A stretch of 64,000 nt of DNA from Parascardovia denticolens DSM 10105 = JCM 12538 (GTDB lineage Bacteria > Actinomycetota > Actinomycetes > Actinomycetales > Bifidobacteriaceae), in assembly GCF_001042675.1 (NCBI RefSeq), contig NZ_AP012333.1, positions 992,001 to 1,056,000 on the forward strand, read 5' to 3'. Position numbers and translations under genes: made by a program. Within the stretch, counting starts at the first letter, position 1. The number at the start of each line of letters is the position of its first letter. Below, one piece after another: positions 51,986 through 60,094 of the stretch. The notes under the pieces were generated by a model. The model was not told where the DNA came from and did no database searches. It saw only the letters and a program-made list of their open reading frames with translations.

Positions 51986-52015
51986 AGAGACCCCCGCGGG
52001 AATGCGGGGGTCTCT
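51986..52015 (-). terminator. Hairpin after tRNA-Leu
   Basis: AGAGACCCCCGC (51986-51997) pairs with GCGGGGGTCTCT (52004-52015), a perfect 12-bp stem with a 6-base loop. It lies 5 bases after the tRNA 3' end. No T-run follows. Confidence 0.6.
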
Positions 52016-52019
52016 GCCG

Positions 52020-52107
52020 TGTCCGGAACGGGAGTCGAACCCGTACGCCCGTACAAGATGGGCACCAGCACCTCAAGCTAGCGCGTCTACCATTCCGCCA
52101 CCCGGAC
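52020..52107 (-). tRNA. tRNA-Leu (anticodon GAG)
   Basis: An 88-base class II tRNA read on the minus strand. The acceptor stem GTCCGGG pairs with TCCGGAC plus discriminator A. The D-arm is GCGGAATGGTAGACGC, and the anticodon arm CTAGC-TTGAGGT-GCTGG has anticodon GAG for CUC/CUU. A long variable arm and the T-arm GGGTTCGACTCC follow. The CCA end is not encoded. Confidence 0.96.
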
Positions 52108-52181
52108 AGATGCTTATCGCAACAGTTGAATACTGTACCACGTTCTCTGCCCGAGCGGGAACAAGCGTGTCACTCGCCCGG

Positions 52182-53537
52182 CTAAGCCGCGACCTGCCCG
52201 GAGGCGGAAGCCGGCTGAGCCGGCCCTTGCCCGGAATCGTCTTCGATGTAATCGGAGTCGGAGGTGATGACGCCGGTCACCTTACCCAAAGCCTTGAGGC
52301 CATGATACGCGACCAGGGCCACGACGGTGCCGATGGCGATGCCATTGAAGGAAGTGTTGTTCAGGGCGAAGGTGAAATCGGCGATGCCAATGATCATGGT
52401 GACAGCGGCCACGCTCATGTTGACGGGTTTGGCGAAATCGACCTTGTTCTCCACCCAGATGCGAACGCCCAGCATACCGATCATGCCGTAAAGCAAGGTT
52501 GTCACGCCGCCCAGCACGCCGGCGGGAATCGTGTTGATGATGGCGCCGAACTTGGGGCAGAGGGAAAGAATGAGGGCGAAAAGGGCGGCGAACCAGTAAG
52601 CCGCCGTGGAATAGACCTTGGTCGCCGCCATGACGCCGATGTTCTCGGCGTAAGTGGTGGTGCCGGAGCCTCCGCCCAGTCCGGCGAAGACGGTGCCCAG
52701 ACCATCGGCGAAGAGGGAGCGGCCGATGCGGTCGTCGTAATTCTTGCCGGTCATGAGGGAGACCGATTTGACATGGCCGATGTTCTCGGCGATCAGGACC
52801 AGGACCACAGGCAGGAACATGGTCAGGACGTTGAAATTGGCCACAGGGGCGTGGAAATGCGGCAGGCCGATCCAGGCGGCCTTGCCGATGGCCGAGAAGT
52901 CCACCTTACCCCGAGCGCAGGCCACGATGTAGCCGACGACCACGCCCAGAAGGATGTTCAGACGACCGATAAGCCCCTTAAAGAGGACGGAGATGAGCAT
53001 GACGGCCAGGAGGGTGACCACGGCGGTGATGGGGTCGGATTTGAAGTTCTTCCAAGCCGAAGGGGCCAGGTTGAAGCCGATGATGGCCACGATGGACCCG
53101 TTGACCACAGGGGGCATGACGATGTCGATCCATTTGGCGCCGGCGAAATGGACGATCACGCCGACCAGGGCCAGGGTCAGACCGGTGCAGAGGATGCCGA
53201 AGGAGGCCATCTGCAAGCCGGCCATGCCTTTATTGGCCGCCGTGACGGCTCCGATGGGGGCTATAAAAGCAAAAGAGCTACCCAGATAGCTAGGTAGCGC
53301 ATTGTTGTTGATGAGGAGGAAAAGAGCCGTCGACATAGCCGTGAAGAAAAGCGTGGTCGAGGGGTCGAATCCTGTCAGGATCGGGACCAGGAAGGTGGAG
53401 CCGAACATGGCGATCACATGCTGGGCGCCAATCCCCGTCGTCCGAGGCCAGGTCAAGCGCTCGTTGGGTTCGATCACTTCCCCTGGTTCGATATGTTTGC
53501 CGTCTCCATGCAGTTTCCAGGCAAGATTCATTGCCAT
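52182..53537 (-). CDS. uraA: Uracil permease (NCS2 family)
   Basis: A 451-residue membrane transporter with about 14 hydrophobic segments. FGSTFLVPILTGFDPSTTLF begins the transport domain. IAENIGHVKSVS and GGGSGTTTYAENIG are the NCS2 motifs, with the substrate-binding glutamates in AENIG. It imports uracil with protons, matching the pyrimidine theme of the window. The start is ATG 53537 after GGAAGGAGAATCAG; an in-frame extension to 53585 is not needed. A polar tail of ~30 residues ends it. Confidence 0.94.
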   Translation of the reverse strand: MAMNLAWKLHGDGKHIEPGEVIEPNERLTWPRTTGIGAQHVIAMFGSTFLVPILTGFDPSTTLFFTAMSTALFLLINNNALPSYLGSSFAFIAPIGAVTAANKGMAGLQMASFGILCTGLTLALVGVIVHFAGAKWIDIVMPPVVNGSIVAIIGFNLAPSAWKNFKSDPITAVVTLLAVMLISVLFKGLIGRLNILLGVVVGYIVACARGKVDFSAIGKAAWIGLPHFHAPVANFNVLTMFLPVVLVLIAENIGHVKSVSLMTGKNYDDRIGRSLFADGLGTVFAGLGGGSGTTTYAENIGVMAATKVYSTAAYWFAALFALILSLCPKFGAIINTIPAGVLGGVTTLLYGMIGMLGVRIWVENKVDFAKPVNMSVAAVTMIIGIADFTFALNNTSFNGIAIGTVVALVAYHGLKALGKVTGVITSDSDYIEDDSGQGPAQPASASGQVAA

Positions 53538-53778
53538 CTGATTCTCCTTCCGCATGCTCCAGCCTGGGCCAGGTCTCATAAGCATGCATGATGTCGTGAA
53601 TAGCGAAAATTCTTTCTCACTGTACCGTCACCGCGTCCCAAAGAAGGGGGAAGGAGGAATTCTTTGTTCACAAAATGAGATTTTTCATCCTCCTCGACAT
53701 GGCGGACGGCAAAATGTGCGAGAATGAAAAAGGAGCCTGTCCAGCGAGGATGCTTAAGGCTCAAGGAGGAATTTCTAT

Positions 53779-55026
53779 ATGTCTAAGAGGAACCCAAAGA
53801 TTCTTTCCATCGTCCTGGCCGGCGGCGAGGGAACCCGCCTAATGCCTTTGACCCGGGATCGCGCCAAACCGGCCGTCCCCTTCGGCGGCATGTACCGCCT
53901 GATCGATTTCCCGCTGAGCAATCTGGTGAATTCCGAATACCGCCAGGTGATCGTGCTCACCCAATACAAGTCCCATTCCTTGGATCGCCATATCTCCCGC
54001 ATGTGGCATTTCTCTTCCCTGCTCAATAATTACGTTTCCACCGTCCCCGCCCAGCAGCGCCTGGGCAAGCGCTGGTACTTGGGCAGCGCCGACGCCATCG
54101 CGCAGACGGTGAACATCATCGAAGACGTCCGGCCCGACATCGTGGTGATTCTCGGGGCCGACCACGTCTACCGCATGGATTACCGCCAGATGGTCCAATC
54201 CCATATCGAGACCGGGGCCGAATTCACCGTGGCCGGCATCCGCCAGCCCGTCTCCCAATCCAACCAGTTCGGAGTTATCAACACCGACCCCAACGACCAC
54301 AGGCTCATCACCAACTTCGAAGAGAAGCCGGCCACCGCCCAGGGCCTGCCCGACGCCCCTGACATGATGCTGGCTTCCATGGGCAACTACGTCGCCAATA
54401 CCGACGCCCTTTTCGAAGTGCTGAAGAAGGACGCCGAAGACGAGAACTCCAAGCACGACATGGGTACCAACATCGCCCCCTATTTCGCCTCCCGTCGCGA
54501 GGCCGGCGTCTATGACTTCCACGACAACGACGTTCCCGGCACTAACGAGCATGACCGCGATTATTGGCGCGACGTGGGAACCCTCAAGCAGTTCTACGAC
54601 GCCCACATGGACCTGATCGCCCATGTGCCCGAGTTCGACCTGTACAACACCGAGTGGCCGATCTACAGCAACGTCGGTTCCCTGCCGCCGGCCAAGTTCG
54701 TCCATGCCGACGCCGACCGTCTGGGTCACGCCACCGAATCCATGGTCTGCCCCGGGGTCATCGTCTCCGGGGCCGAAGTGAACCATTCGGTCATCGCCCC
54801 CAACGTGCGCGTCCATTCCTGGTCCCAGGTGGTGGATTCGGTCATCATGGATAATTGCGCCATTCACCGCAACGCCCGCGTATACCGCGCCGTCCTGGAC
54901 AAGGACGTGGTCATCGCCGAGAACGCCACCGTCGGCCTCGACCGCGAAAAGGATCTGGCCCACGGTCTGACGGTTACTCCGGAAGGCATCACCGTGGTGC
55001 CTAAGGGCATGGTGGTCGAGCCCTGA
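53779..55026 (+). CDS. glgC: Glucose-1-phosphate adenylyltransferase
   Basis: A 415-residue enzyme that makes ADP-glucose for glycogen. [26 protein letters not shown] is the nucleotide site (split here: [11 protein letters not shown] and AKPAVPFGG). Also seen are [12 protein letters not shown] and FEEKPA of the glucose-1-phosphate site, and a C-terminal left-handed beta-helix. AAGGAGG lies 9 bases before the ATG. It supplies the glycogen synthase at 34.7 kb and stands alone before a strong terminator. Confidence 0.97.
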   Translation: MSKRNPKILSIVLAGGEGTRLMPLTRDRAKPAVPFGGMYRLIDFPLSNLVNSEYRQVIVLTQYKSHSLDRHISRMWHFSSLLNNYVSTVPAQQRLGKRWYLGSADAIAQTVNIIEDVRPDIVVILGADHVYRMDYRQMVQSHIETGAEFTVAGIRQPVSQSNQFGVINTDPNDHRLITNFEEKPATAQGLPDAPDMMLASMGNYVANTDALFEVLKKDAEDENSKHDMGTNIAPYFASRREAGVYDFHDNDVPGTNEHDRDYWRDVGTLKQFYDAHMDLIAHVPEFDLYNTEWPIYSNVGSLPPAKFVHADADRLGHATESMVCPGVIVSGAEVNHSVIAPNVRVHSWSQVVDSVIMDNCAIHRNARVYRAVLDKDVVIAENATVGLDREKDLAHGLTVTPEGITVVPKGMVVEP

Positions 55027-55065
55027 TCCACGTCGTGGATTCAATCCCTGTTAAGGAATCTTCTT

Positions 55066-55108
55066 AAGGAGCCTCCTTCGACAATTCGCCGAAGGAGGCT
55101 CCTTTTTT
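55066..55108 (+). terminator. Terminator of glgC
   Basis: A perfect 15-bp stem (55066-55080 with 55090-55104), 9-base loop, then a run of six T. Confidence 0.93.
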
Positions 55109-55499
55109 GTCATCAATGAGGTCATCATAATTAATCATGCCGTAATCCGTCCTAAATCAGACCTTTTCTCCCTTAATCGGACCCTTTTCCATCCTTCTCG
55201 CCCTTTAATTCGTCTTTTCCGTCTTAAATCCCCCTCTCTCACTCCCCCCCTGTGGACTAAGTCGAAGTTCAAAAAAAGATCGGCCTAAAAAGCGGGGTCA
55301 AAAAACGAACATCGACTTAGTCCACAGCCAAGGACAGAGAAAACGCAAATCACGGCCACAAGGCCACAAAAACTCGTAACTCAATCAAAAGGAGGAAGAC
55401 ATAAGGCAAAGAAAAGGAAAGGGCAGGCAGAAAAGGCCCCAAGAGGAATAGGCACGGGAAGGAAATTTCTAGGAGGAAAGGCCCAATCAGCAGGAAATG
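55109..55499. other. Convergent glgC/HAD spacer with mirrored C-rich tracts
   Basis: No gene is seen here. On the plus strand 55140-55260 is pyrimidine-rich with many C and few G, and contains a degenerate unit (TTAATCGGACCCTTTTC and variants). From about 55,330 to 55,495 the plus strand turns purine-rich, so the minus strand is again C-rich and G-poor. A 21-bp inverted repeat stands at the centre. Both incoming transcripts would thus carry C-rich, G-poor 3' ends, a property of Rho-loading sites. Confidence 0.5.
55250..55327. repeat. 21-bp inverted repeat with 36-base loop
   Basis: Arms 55250-55270 and 55307-55327 match over 20 of 21 bases, with the core CTGTGGACTAAGTCGA perfect. The loop is A-rich. 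It may be a terminator-like fold or a copy of a small repeat element. Confidence 0.8.
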
Positions 55500-56237
55500 C
55501 TAGTCGGCGGAAAAACCGCTGAAAACCTGGCCAACAGCCGCGGGAATCTGGGAAACCCGGTCAATGATAAGGTCGGCCCCATGCGCTTCCAATTCGCCTG
55601 CCGGAGCGTACCCCCAACGGACGCCAATGGCCTTGATTCCCACCTCATGGCCACCGTCGATGTCGGTCCACCGGTCACCGATGATCAGCGCCCTATCCCC
55701 CAGACCTGCGTCAAAGCCCAAGGAAGAGAAGGCGTAGCGGATGACATCGGCCTTATGAAGGCGGGACATGTCCATGGAAGCCCCGAAGAGGGCGTCCACT
55801 TCATCCATGAGCCCGAAATACCGGCAGATGTCAAGGGCCTGCGGCTCAGGCTTGGCCGTCGCGATGACCAGCGGATAGCCCTGGGAACGGAGCTGGCGGA
55901 GGGAAGGGACGATCCCCGCATAGACCTGGTTCAGGTACATGGAGGGGATCTTCTCACCTGGGTGAAGAGGGTCGTCGAACATAGGTTGCCCCATGTAGGC
56001 ACGGCGGTAATCGGCCACGGCCTGCGGCAACTCATCCTGGCTGAACCCGTATTTCGAGAAAGACTCGACCAGGGCGGGGCCGACGAAGGTCTGGAGGGTC
56101 TCAGGATCGGGGATCGACTTGCCTGCGCACTTGTAAGCGTACCGGGCGGCGGCCAGGATCCCTTCTTCCGACTTGGTCAGGGTGCCATCCAGGTCGAGGA
56201 GAACGACCTGGTCGGGATGGGTCAGGGTAAAAGTCAC
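55500..56237 (-). CDS. HAD-family phosphatase (phosphoglycolate phosphatase-like)
   Basis: A 245-residue haloacid-dehalogenase hydrolase. Motif I is VVLLDLDGTLTKS with the nucleophilic Asp, motif II VIATAKP, and motif IV IIGDRWTDIDGG. A helical cap lies at about residues 25-95. The layout matches the Gph/PpaX subgroup, but the substrate is unknown. It is the last gene on the minus strand before the convergent spacer and follows sufT after a 107-base repeat-rich gap. Confidence 0.9.
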   Translation of the reverse strand: MTFTLTHPDQVVLLDLDGTLTKSEEGILAAARYAYKCAGKSIPDPETLQTFVGPALVESFSKYGFSQDELPQAVADYRRAYMGQPMFDDPLHPGEKIPSMYLNQVYAGIVPSLRQLRSQGYPLVIATAKPEPQALDICRYFGLMDEVDALFGASMDMSRLHKADVIRYAFSSLGFDAGLGDRALIIGDRWTDIDGGHEVGIKAIGVRWGYAPAGELEAHGADLIIDRVSQIPAAVGQVFSGFSAD

Positions 56238-56290
56238 GATGCCGCCTTCCTGATTTTCGAGCTTGAACTTGCTGGGCTTGAGTTTTAAGA

Positions 56291-56340
56291 CTTGATCTTA
56301 TGGGACTTGGTCTTGAGAAGCCTGAGCTTGGTCTTATGGG
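56291..56340. repeat. CTTG-based repeats between sufT and the HAD gene
   Basis: CTTGATCTTATGGG (56291-56304) and CTTGGTCTTATGGG (56327-56340) differ by one base. Several CTTGA/CTTGG words lie between and before them from about 56,260. Confidence 0.65.
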
Positions 56341-56344
56341 CCGC

Positions 56345-56836
56345 TCAGCCATGGACGGCGTAGGCCCGGGGAAGATTGTTGATGTTGAAGCCCAGGGCGG
56401 CCAGCTGCTCGGCCCCCTCCGGGGTGATCATATCGATGGTCCACGGCGGGGTCCAGGTCCAATCGACCCGGAACTCGTCCACCAGCCCTGCCAAGGCGGA
56501 AGCGCATTCGTCTTCAATCAGGTCGGTCAAGGGACAGGCGGGGGTGGTCAAGGTCATGGTGATGATGCAACGCCCCAGGTGGTCGATCTCGATCCCGTAT
56601 ACGAGGCCAAGATCGATGACGTCAATGCCCAGCTCAGGGTCCATGACCTGGTGAAGGGCCTCCCGGATGTCTTCCGCCGTGGCGCGGCCGATGTCATCCA
56701 AGGAGGTGATGGTGATCCCCTTGTAATCGGTCTGCCGCTTCCGCCTCTGGTCGGAGGAATCGCCTCGGGAGGAATGATCGCGAGGAGAATCACTCTCGTG
56801 GGAATCACTCGAAGGGTTGGTCGTGCTATCTGCCAT
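56345..56836 (-). CDS. sufT: SufT-like MIP18/DUF59 iron-sulfur assembly factor
   Basis: A 163-residue protein. After a Ser/Asp/Arg-rich leader of ~35 residues comes the DUF59 domain: EALHQVMDPELGIDVIDLGLVY, then TTPACPLTD with the conserved cysteine. SufT-type proteins help mature or deliver Fe-S clusters. The family core is ~105 residues, so the leader is an addition and is coded by low-complexity DNA. It ends the suf run B-D-C-S-U-T. Confidence 0.92.
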   Translation of the reverse strand: MADSTTNPSSDSHESDSPRDHSSRGDSSDQRRKRQTDYKGITITSLDDIGRATAEDIREALHQVMDPELGIDVIDLGLVYGIEIDHLGRCIITMTLTTPACPLTDLIEDECASALAGLVDEFRVDWTWTPPWTIDMITPEGAEQLAALGFNINNLPRAYAVHG

Positions 56837-56960
56837 GAAAATTCCTGTCTGTTCTATCTTTTTACCGGTTCTGCCCTTTACGGTTCTGCCTGTTCTTGAC
56901 CTGTTTATCTGTGTTCTATCTCAGCGCCTGATAACCGTCAAATCGTTGACCTATTTTCGG

Positions 56961-57611
56961 CTATCCTGCTGTCTTCCCCTGCTGGGCCAAGGCTGCCGCG
57001 GCTGAATCCTTGAAGCCTTCCCAGCCTAAAAGCGCGCACTTGATGCGCATCGGATACTGCGAAGCCCCTTGAAAAACGATGGCGTCCTCCAGGGAATCAG
57101 CCTCCGCCTCATCATCCAGGCCTTTGCCGCGGGAATTCATAAGCTGATGGAAGGTCTTATCCAATTGCAGGGCCTGGTCCATAGTCTTTCCCTGCAGAAG
57201 ATCATACATGATGGACAGGCTGGCTTGCGAGATGGAACAGCCTTGGCCGTCCCATTCCAGCTTCCGGATGCGGATAGGCTGGCCATCCGACCCATCGGTC
57301 AGCTCAAGGCGGATGGTCACTTCGTCGCCGCAGGCGGGGTTGAATTGATGGGACTGCCCGGTCAGGCAATAGTCATGATGGACCGACTGGGTAGAAGATC
57401 CGGTGAGAACCGACTGGCTGTCCCTGCCTGCCTGATCACCGATGGTCTTTTTGGCGGAGGCTTGATCGGCGGAGGCCTCCCCCTCTTCCGCGTCAGCAGA
57501 TGTGATGTCAGGGGCGAAGGAAGCCTTGCCATGAGGATGCTTGGACGCCTCCAAGATCACTTCCTGATACATCTGTTCCAGGTCAGCGTCGCTCAAATCG
57601 TAATCAGCCAC
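56961..57611 (-). CDS. sufU: SufU-type sulfur acceptor with ~50-residue insert
   Basis: A 216-residue SufU, the zinc protein that takes the persulfide from SufS. Ligand blocks are NPACGDEV (C94, D96), GQGCSISQAS (C125) and RIKCALLGW (C192), all intact. Residues of about 31-80 form a polar Ala/Ser/Gln/Asp insert between the N-terminal helix (MYQEVILEASKHP) and the first zinc block, where most SufU proteins have only ~10 residues. It is downstream of sufS after a repeat-filled spacer. Confidence 0.93.
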   Translation of the reverse strand: MADYDLSDADLEQMYQEVILEASKHPHGKASFAPDITSADAEEGEASADQASAKKTIGDQAGRDSQSVLTGSSTQSVHHDYCLTGQSHQFNPACGDEVTIRLELTDGSDGQPIRIRKLEWDGQGCSISQASLSIMYDLLQGKTMDQALQLDKTFHQLMNSRGKGLDDEAEADSLEDAIVFQGASQYPMRIKCALLGWEGFKDSAAAALAQQGKTAG

Positions 57612-57680
57612 GAATGTCCTTTCTGTCTATGCACAGTTTAGCCAAAGGCCTGCTTAGAGCACCAGCTTCTCAGCTAGCGG

Positions 57681-57751
57681 CCGACTCAGCACCAGACTGG
57701 AATCCAGGCGCAGACCGAAATCCCGACTCAGCACCAAACCGGAGTTCAAGC
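57681..57751. repeat. 29-bp direct repeat between sufS and sufU
   Basis: The 29-base units at 57681-57709 and 57723-57751 share 24 positions and both begin CCGACTCAGCACCA. They fill most of the 176-base spacer. Confidence 0.75.
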
Positions 57752-57787
57752 CCGATTTCGAATCCAGCCATAACCTCGAATCTCGGC

Positions 57788-59071
57788 TCATCGTCGGACC
57801 CCGAAGAAGGAGCGGACCGAAGAGACGGCGTCCAGAAGGCGGTCGATGTCGTCTTTGGTGTTGTAGACGCCCACCGAAGCGCGGTTGGAGGCGTAAAGGC
57901 CAAAATGCCGGTGGACGGGTTGGGCGCAATGATGGCCCACCCGGATAGCGATTCCGCGAGAGTCGATATACTGGCCGACGTCATGAGGATGCACGCCTTC
58001 CACGTCAAAGGCGACGGTGGCGATGCGGTTTTCCCTGTCGACCGGCCCGAGAACACGCACCCCTTCGATCTGATTCAGCTTGAGCAGTTCGGGCAGAAGC
58101 CGGGCCTCGTGCTCTCCGAAAGCGGGCAGGCCAATCTTCTGCATCCATTGGGCCGCGACCCCGGCCGCCACCACCTGGGCCACCGGCTGGGTCCCGGCTT
58201 CGAAGCGGGCGGGGGGCTCCATATACTGGGCCGGTTTGTTCATCCAAGCCAGCTCTACCATGGATCCGCCGAAAAAGGCCGGCGGCAAGGCCTCCAAGAG
58301 GTGACGCTTGCCATAGAGGAAGCCGACCCCGGTCGGCCCATACATCTTATGGGCGGAAAAGGCGGCGAAGTCGACATCCAGGGCGTGGAAATCCACGGCC
58401 ATATGCGGCACCGACTGGCAGGCGTCCAAAATGGCCAGAGCGCCCACCTGATGGGCCCTCTTCACGATGGCCGCTACATCGGTGACCGCCCCGGTCACAT
58501 TCGACACATGGGTGAAGGCCACGACCTTGGTCCGTGGGGTGATGACCGATTCCAGCTCCTGCTGATCGGTACGGACCCGCCCGTCTTCGGTCAGGTCCAA
58601 CCAGCGCAAGGCGGCTCCCGTCCGGAAGGCCAGCTCCTGGAAAGGCAGCAAAACCGAATGATGTTCAGCGCGGGTGACGACTATCTCATCGCCTGTTTTC
58701 AGGGCGAAATGGCGGGCCCGCTCTCCCCCACACCCGGCCGAGGCGTTGCCGAAAGCGGTGGCCAGCAGATTAAGGCTGGCCGTGGCCCCTGCAGTCACCA
58801 CCAGCTCCTCGGCGCCAGGCTCACAGTCGGCACCGACCAAGGAAGCCACCTGGGCGCGGGCGGCTTCGAAAGCCTCCGTGCTGCGGGCGGCAAGCTCATG
58901 GGCCCCCCGGTGCACGCCGGCGTTGATAGTCTGGTAGAAATCGGCCTCAGCCTCAATCACCTTCCGCGGCTTTTGCGCTGTTGCGGCGGAATCCAAATAG
59001 ACCAGCGGATTCCCATGAATCTCTTGGTTCAGAATGGGGAACTGCTCGCGTATGGCGGCAAAATCAGTCAT
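57788..59071 (-). CDS. sufS: Cysteine desulfurase SufS
   Basis: A 427-residue PLP enzyme that takes sulfur from cysteine for Fe-S cluster assembly. The PLP lysine is in FSAHKMYGPTG near residue 235. The persulfide cysteine is in RVGHHCAQP near residue 380, the SufS (group II) form. LVYLDSAATAQKP opens the fold. ATG 59071 (MTDFAAIREQFP) has AAAGGTG upstream; the frame is open to 59113 but adds a non-family leader. Confidence 0.96.
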   Translation of the reverse strand: MTDFAAIREQFPILNQEIHGNPLVYLDSAATAQKPRKVIEAEADFYQTINAGVHRGAHELAARSTEAFEAARAQVASLVGADCEPGAEELVVTAGATASLNLLATAFGNASAGCGGERARHFALKTGDEIVVTRAEHHSVLLPFQELAFRTGAALRWLDLTEDGRVRTDQQELESVITPRTKVVAFTHVSNVTGAVTDVAAIVKRAHQVGALAILDACQSVPHMAVDFHALDVDFAAFSAHKMYGPTGVGFLYGKRHLLEALPPAFFGGSMVELAWMNKPAQYMEPPARFEAGTQPVAQVVAAGVAAQWMQKIGLPAFGEHEARLLPELLKLNQIEGVRVLGPVDRENRIATVAFDVEGVHPHDVGQYIDSRGIAIRVGHHCAQPVHRHFGLYASNRASVGVYNTKDDIDRLLDAVSSVRSFFGVRR

Positions 59072-59110
59072 GAAACCAGCACCTTTTTCTATGCTTGAGG
59101 CCAAAGCTCG

Positions 59111-59209
59111 CATACCTTGACATACCTTGGATCCAAGCCCGTATTCCTTAGGATGAAGTTCGTATCTCTGAAGCTAAGCTCAAGCCCATATTCCTTGGGA
59201 TGGAATTCG
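59111..59209. repeat. Two direct repeats in the sufC-sufS spacer
   Basis: CATACCTTGA/CATACCTTGG is tandem at 59111-59130. A 29-base unit starting CAAGCCC recurs at 59134-59162 and 59181-59209 with 25 of 29 matches. Confidence 0.75.
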
Positions 59210-59215
59210 CACGCC

Positions 59216-59995
59216 CTAGGCCAGGGCGGACTCGGAATCGGCTCCTTCAGGCAGATAAGCGTCATAGCCCTCTTCTTCCAGCTTATCGGCCAGCTCGGGA
59301 CCGCCGGTTTCCACCACGCGACCTTGTGCGAAGACGTGGACGATATCAGGCTTGATGTACTTGAGGATGCGGGTGTAATGGGTGATGAGCATAATGCCCA
59401 GACCGGTATTGGCCTTGGCCCGGTTGACCCCTTCCGAGACGATGCGCAAAGCGTCCACGTCCAGGCCGGAATCGGTCTCATCCATGACGGCGAACTTAGG
59501 CTTGAGCAGTTCCAGCTGCAGGACTTCGGCCCGCTTCTTCTCGCCACCGGAGAAGCCTTCGTTGACGGACCTCTGGGCGAACTTGGGATCCATGCGCAGG
59601 TTCTTCATGGCCGCGGACAGGTCCTTGGTCCACTGGCGGATGTTGGGAGCCTGGCCGTCGATCTCGGTCTTGGCCGTCCTCAGGAAGTTGGTCATGGAGA
59701 CACCAGGCACCTCCACCGGGTACTGCATGGCCAGGAAAAGGCCGGCTTTGGCCCGCTCGTCCGGGGTCATGGTCAGCAGGTCCTGACCGTCCAGCAGGGC
59801 CTGGCCGCTGTCCACGAAATAGGTTGGATGCCCGGCCAGGGTGTAGGCTAGGGTGGATTTGCCGGAACCGTTGGGACCCATGATGGCGTGGGTCTCATTG
59901 GAGTCCAGGGTCAGATTGACACCTTTGAGGATCTGTTTGCGCCCTTCCTTGGTCTCCACGGACGCGTACAGATCTTTGATTTCGAGAGTGGACAT
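59216..59995 (-). CDS. sufC: Fe-S assembly ATPase SufC
   Basis: A 259-residue ABC ATPase that powers the SufBD scaffold. Walker A is GPNGSGKST, the signature GFSGGEKKRAEV, Walker B FAVMDETDSGLD with Glu-Thr-Asp as in SufC, and the H-loop ITHYTRI. It is soluble. It lies between sufD and sufS. Confidence 0.97.
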   Translation of the reverse strand: MSTLEIKDLYASVETKEGRKQILKGVNLTLDSNETHAIMGPNGSGKSTLAYTLAGHPTYFVDSGQALLDGQDLLTMTPDERAKAGLFLAMQYPVEVPGVSMTNFLRTAKTEIDGQAPNIRQWTKDLSAAMKNLRMDPKFAQRSVNEGFSGGEKKRAEVLQLELLKPKFAVMDETDSGLDVDALRIVSEGVNRAKANTGLGIMLITHYTRILKYIKPDIVHVFAQGRVVETGGPELADKLEEEGYDAYLPEGADSESALA

Positions 59996-60041
59996 GTTTC
60001 CTCGCTTTGTTTCGCTTCTTTGTCGTGATTTATTTCGTTAG

Positions 60042-60067
60042 TTCGTTGATTCGTTTCGTTGATTCGT
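60042..60067. repeat. Perfect 13-bp tandem repeat between sufD and sufC
   Basis: TTCGTTGATTCGT occurs twice in direct succession (60042-60054, 60055-60067). Related TTTCGTT words precede it from about 60,007. Confidence 0.85.
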
Positions 60068-60094
60068 GCCGATCTCTGCCGGGCGAAGCGCTGC

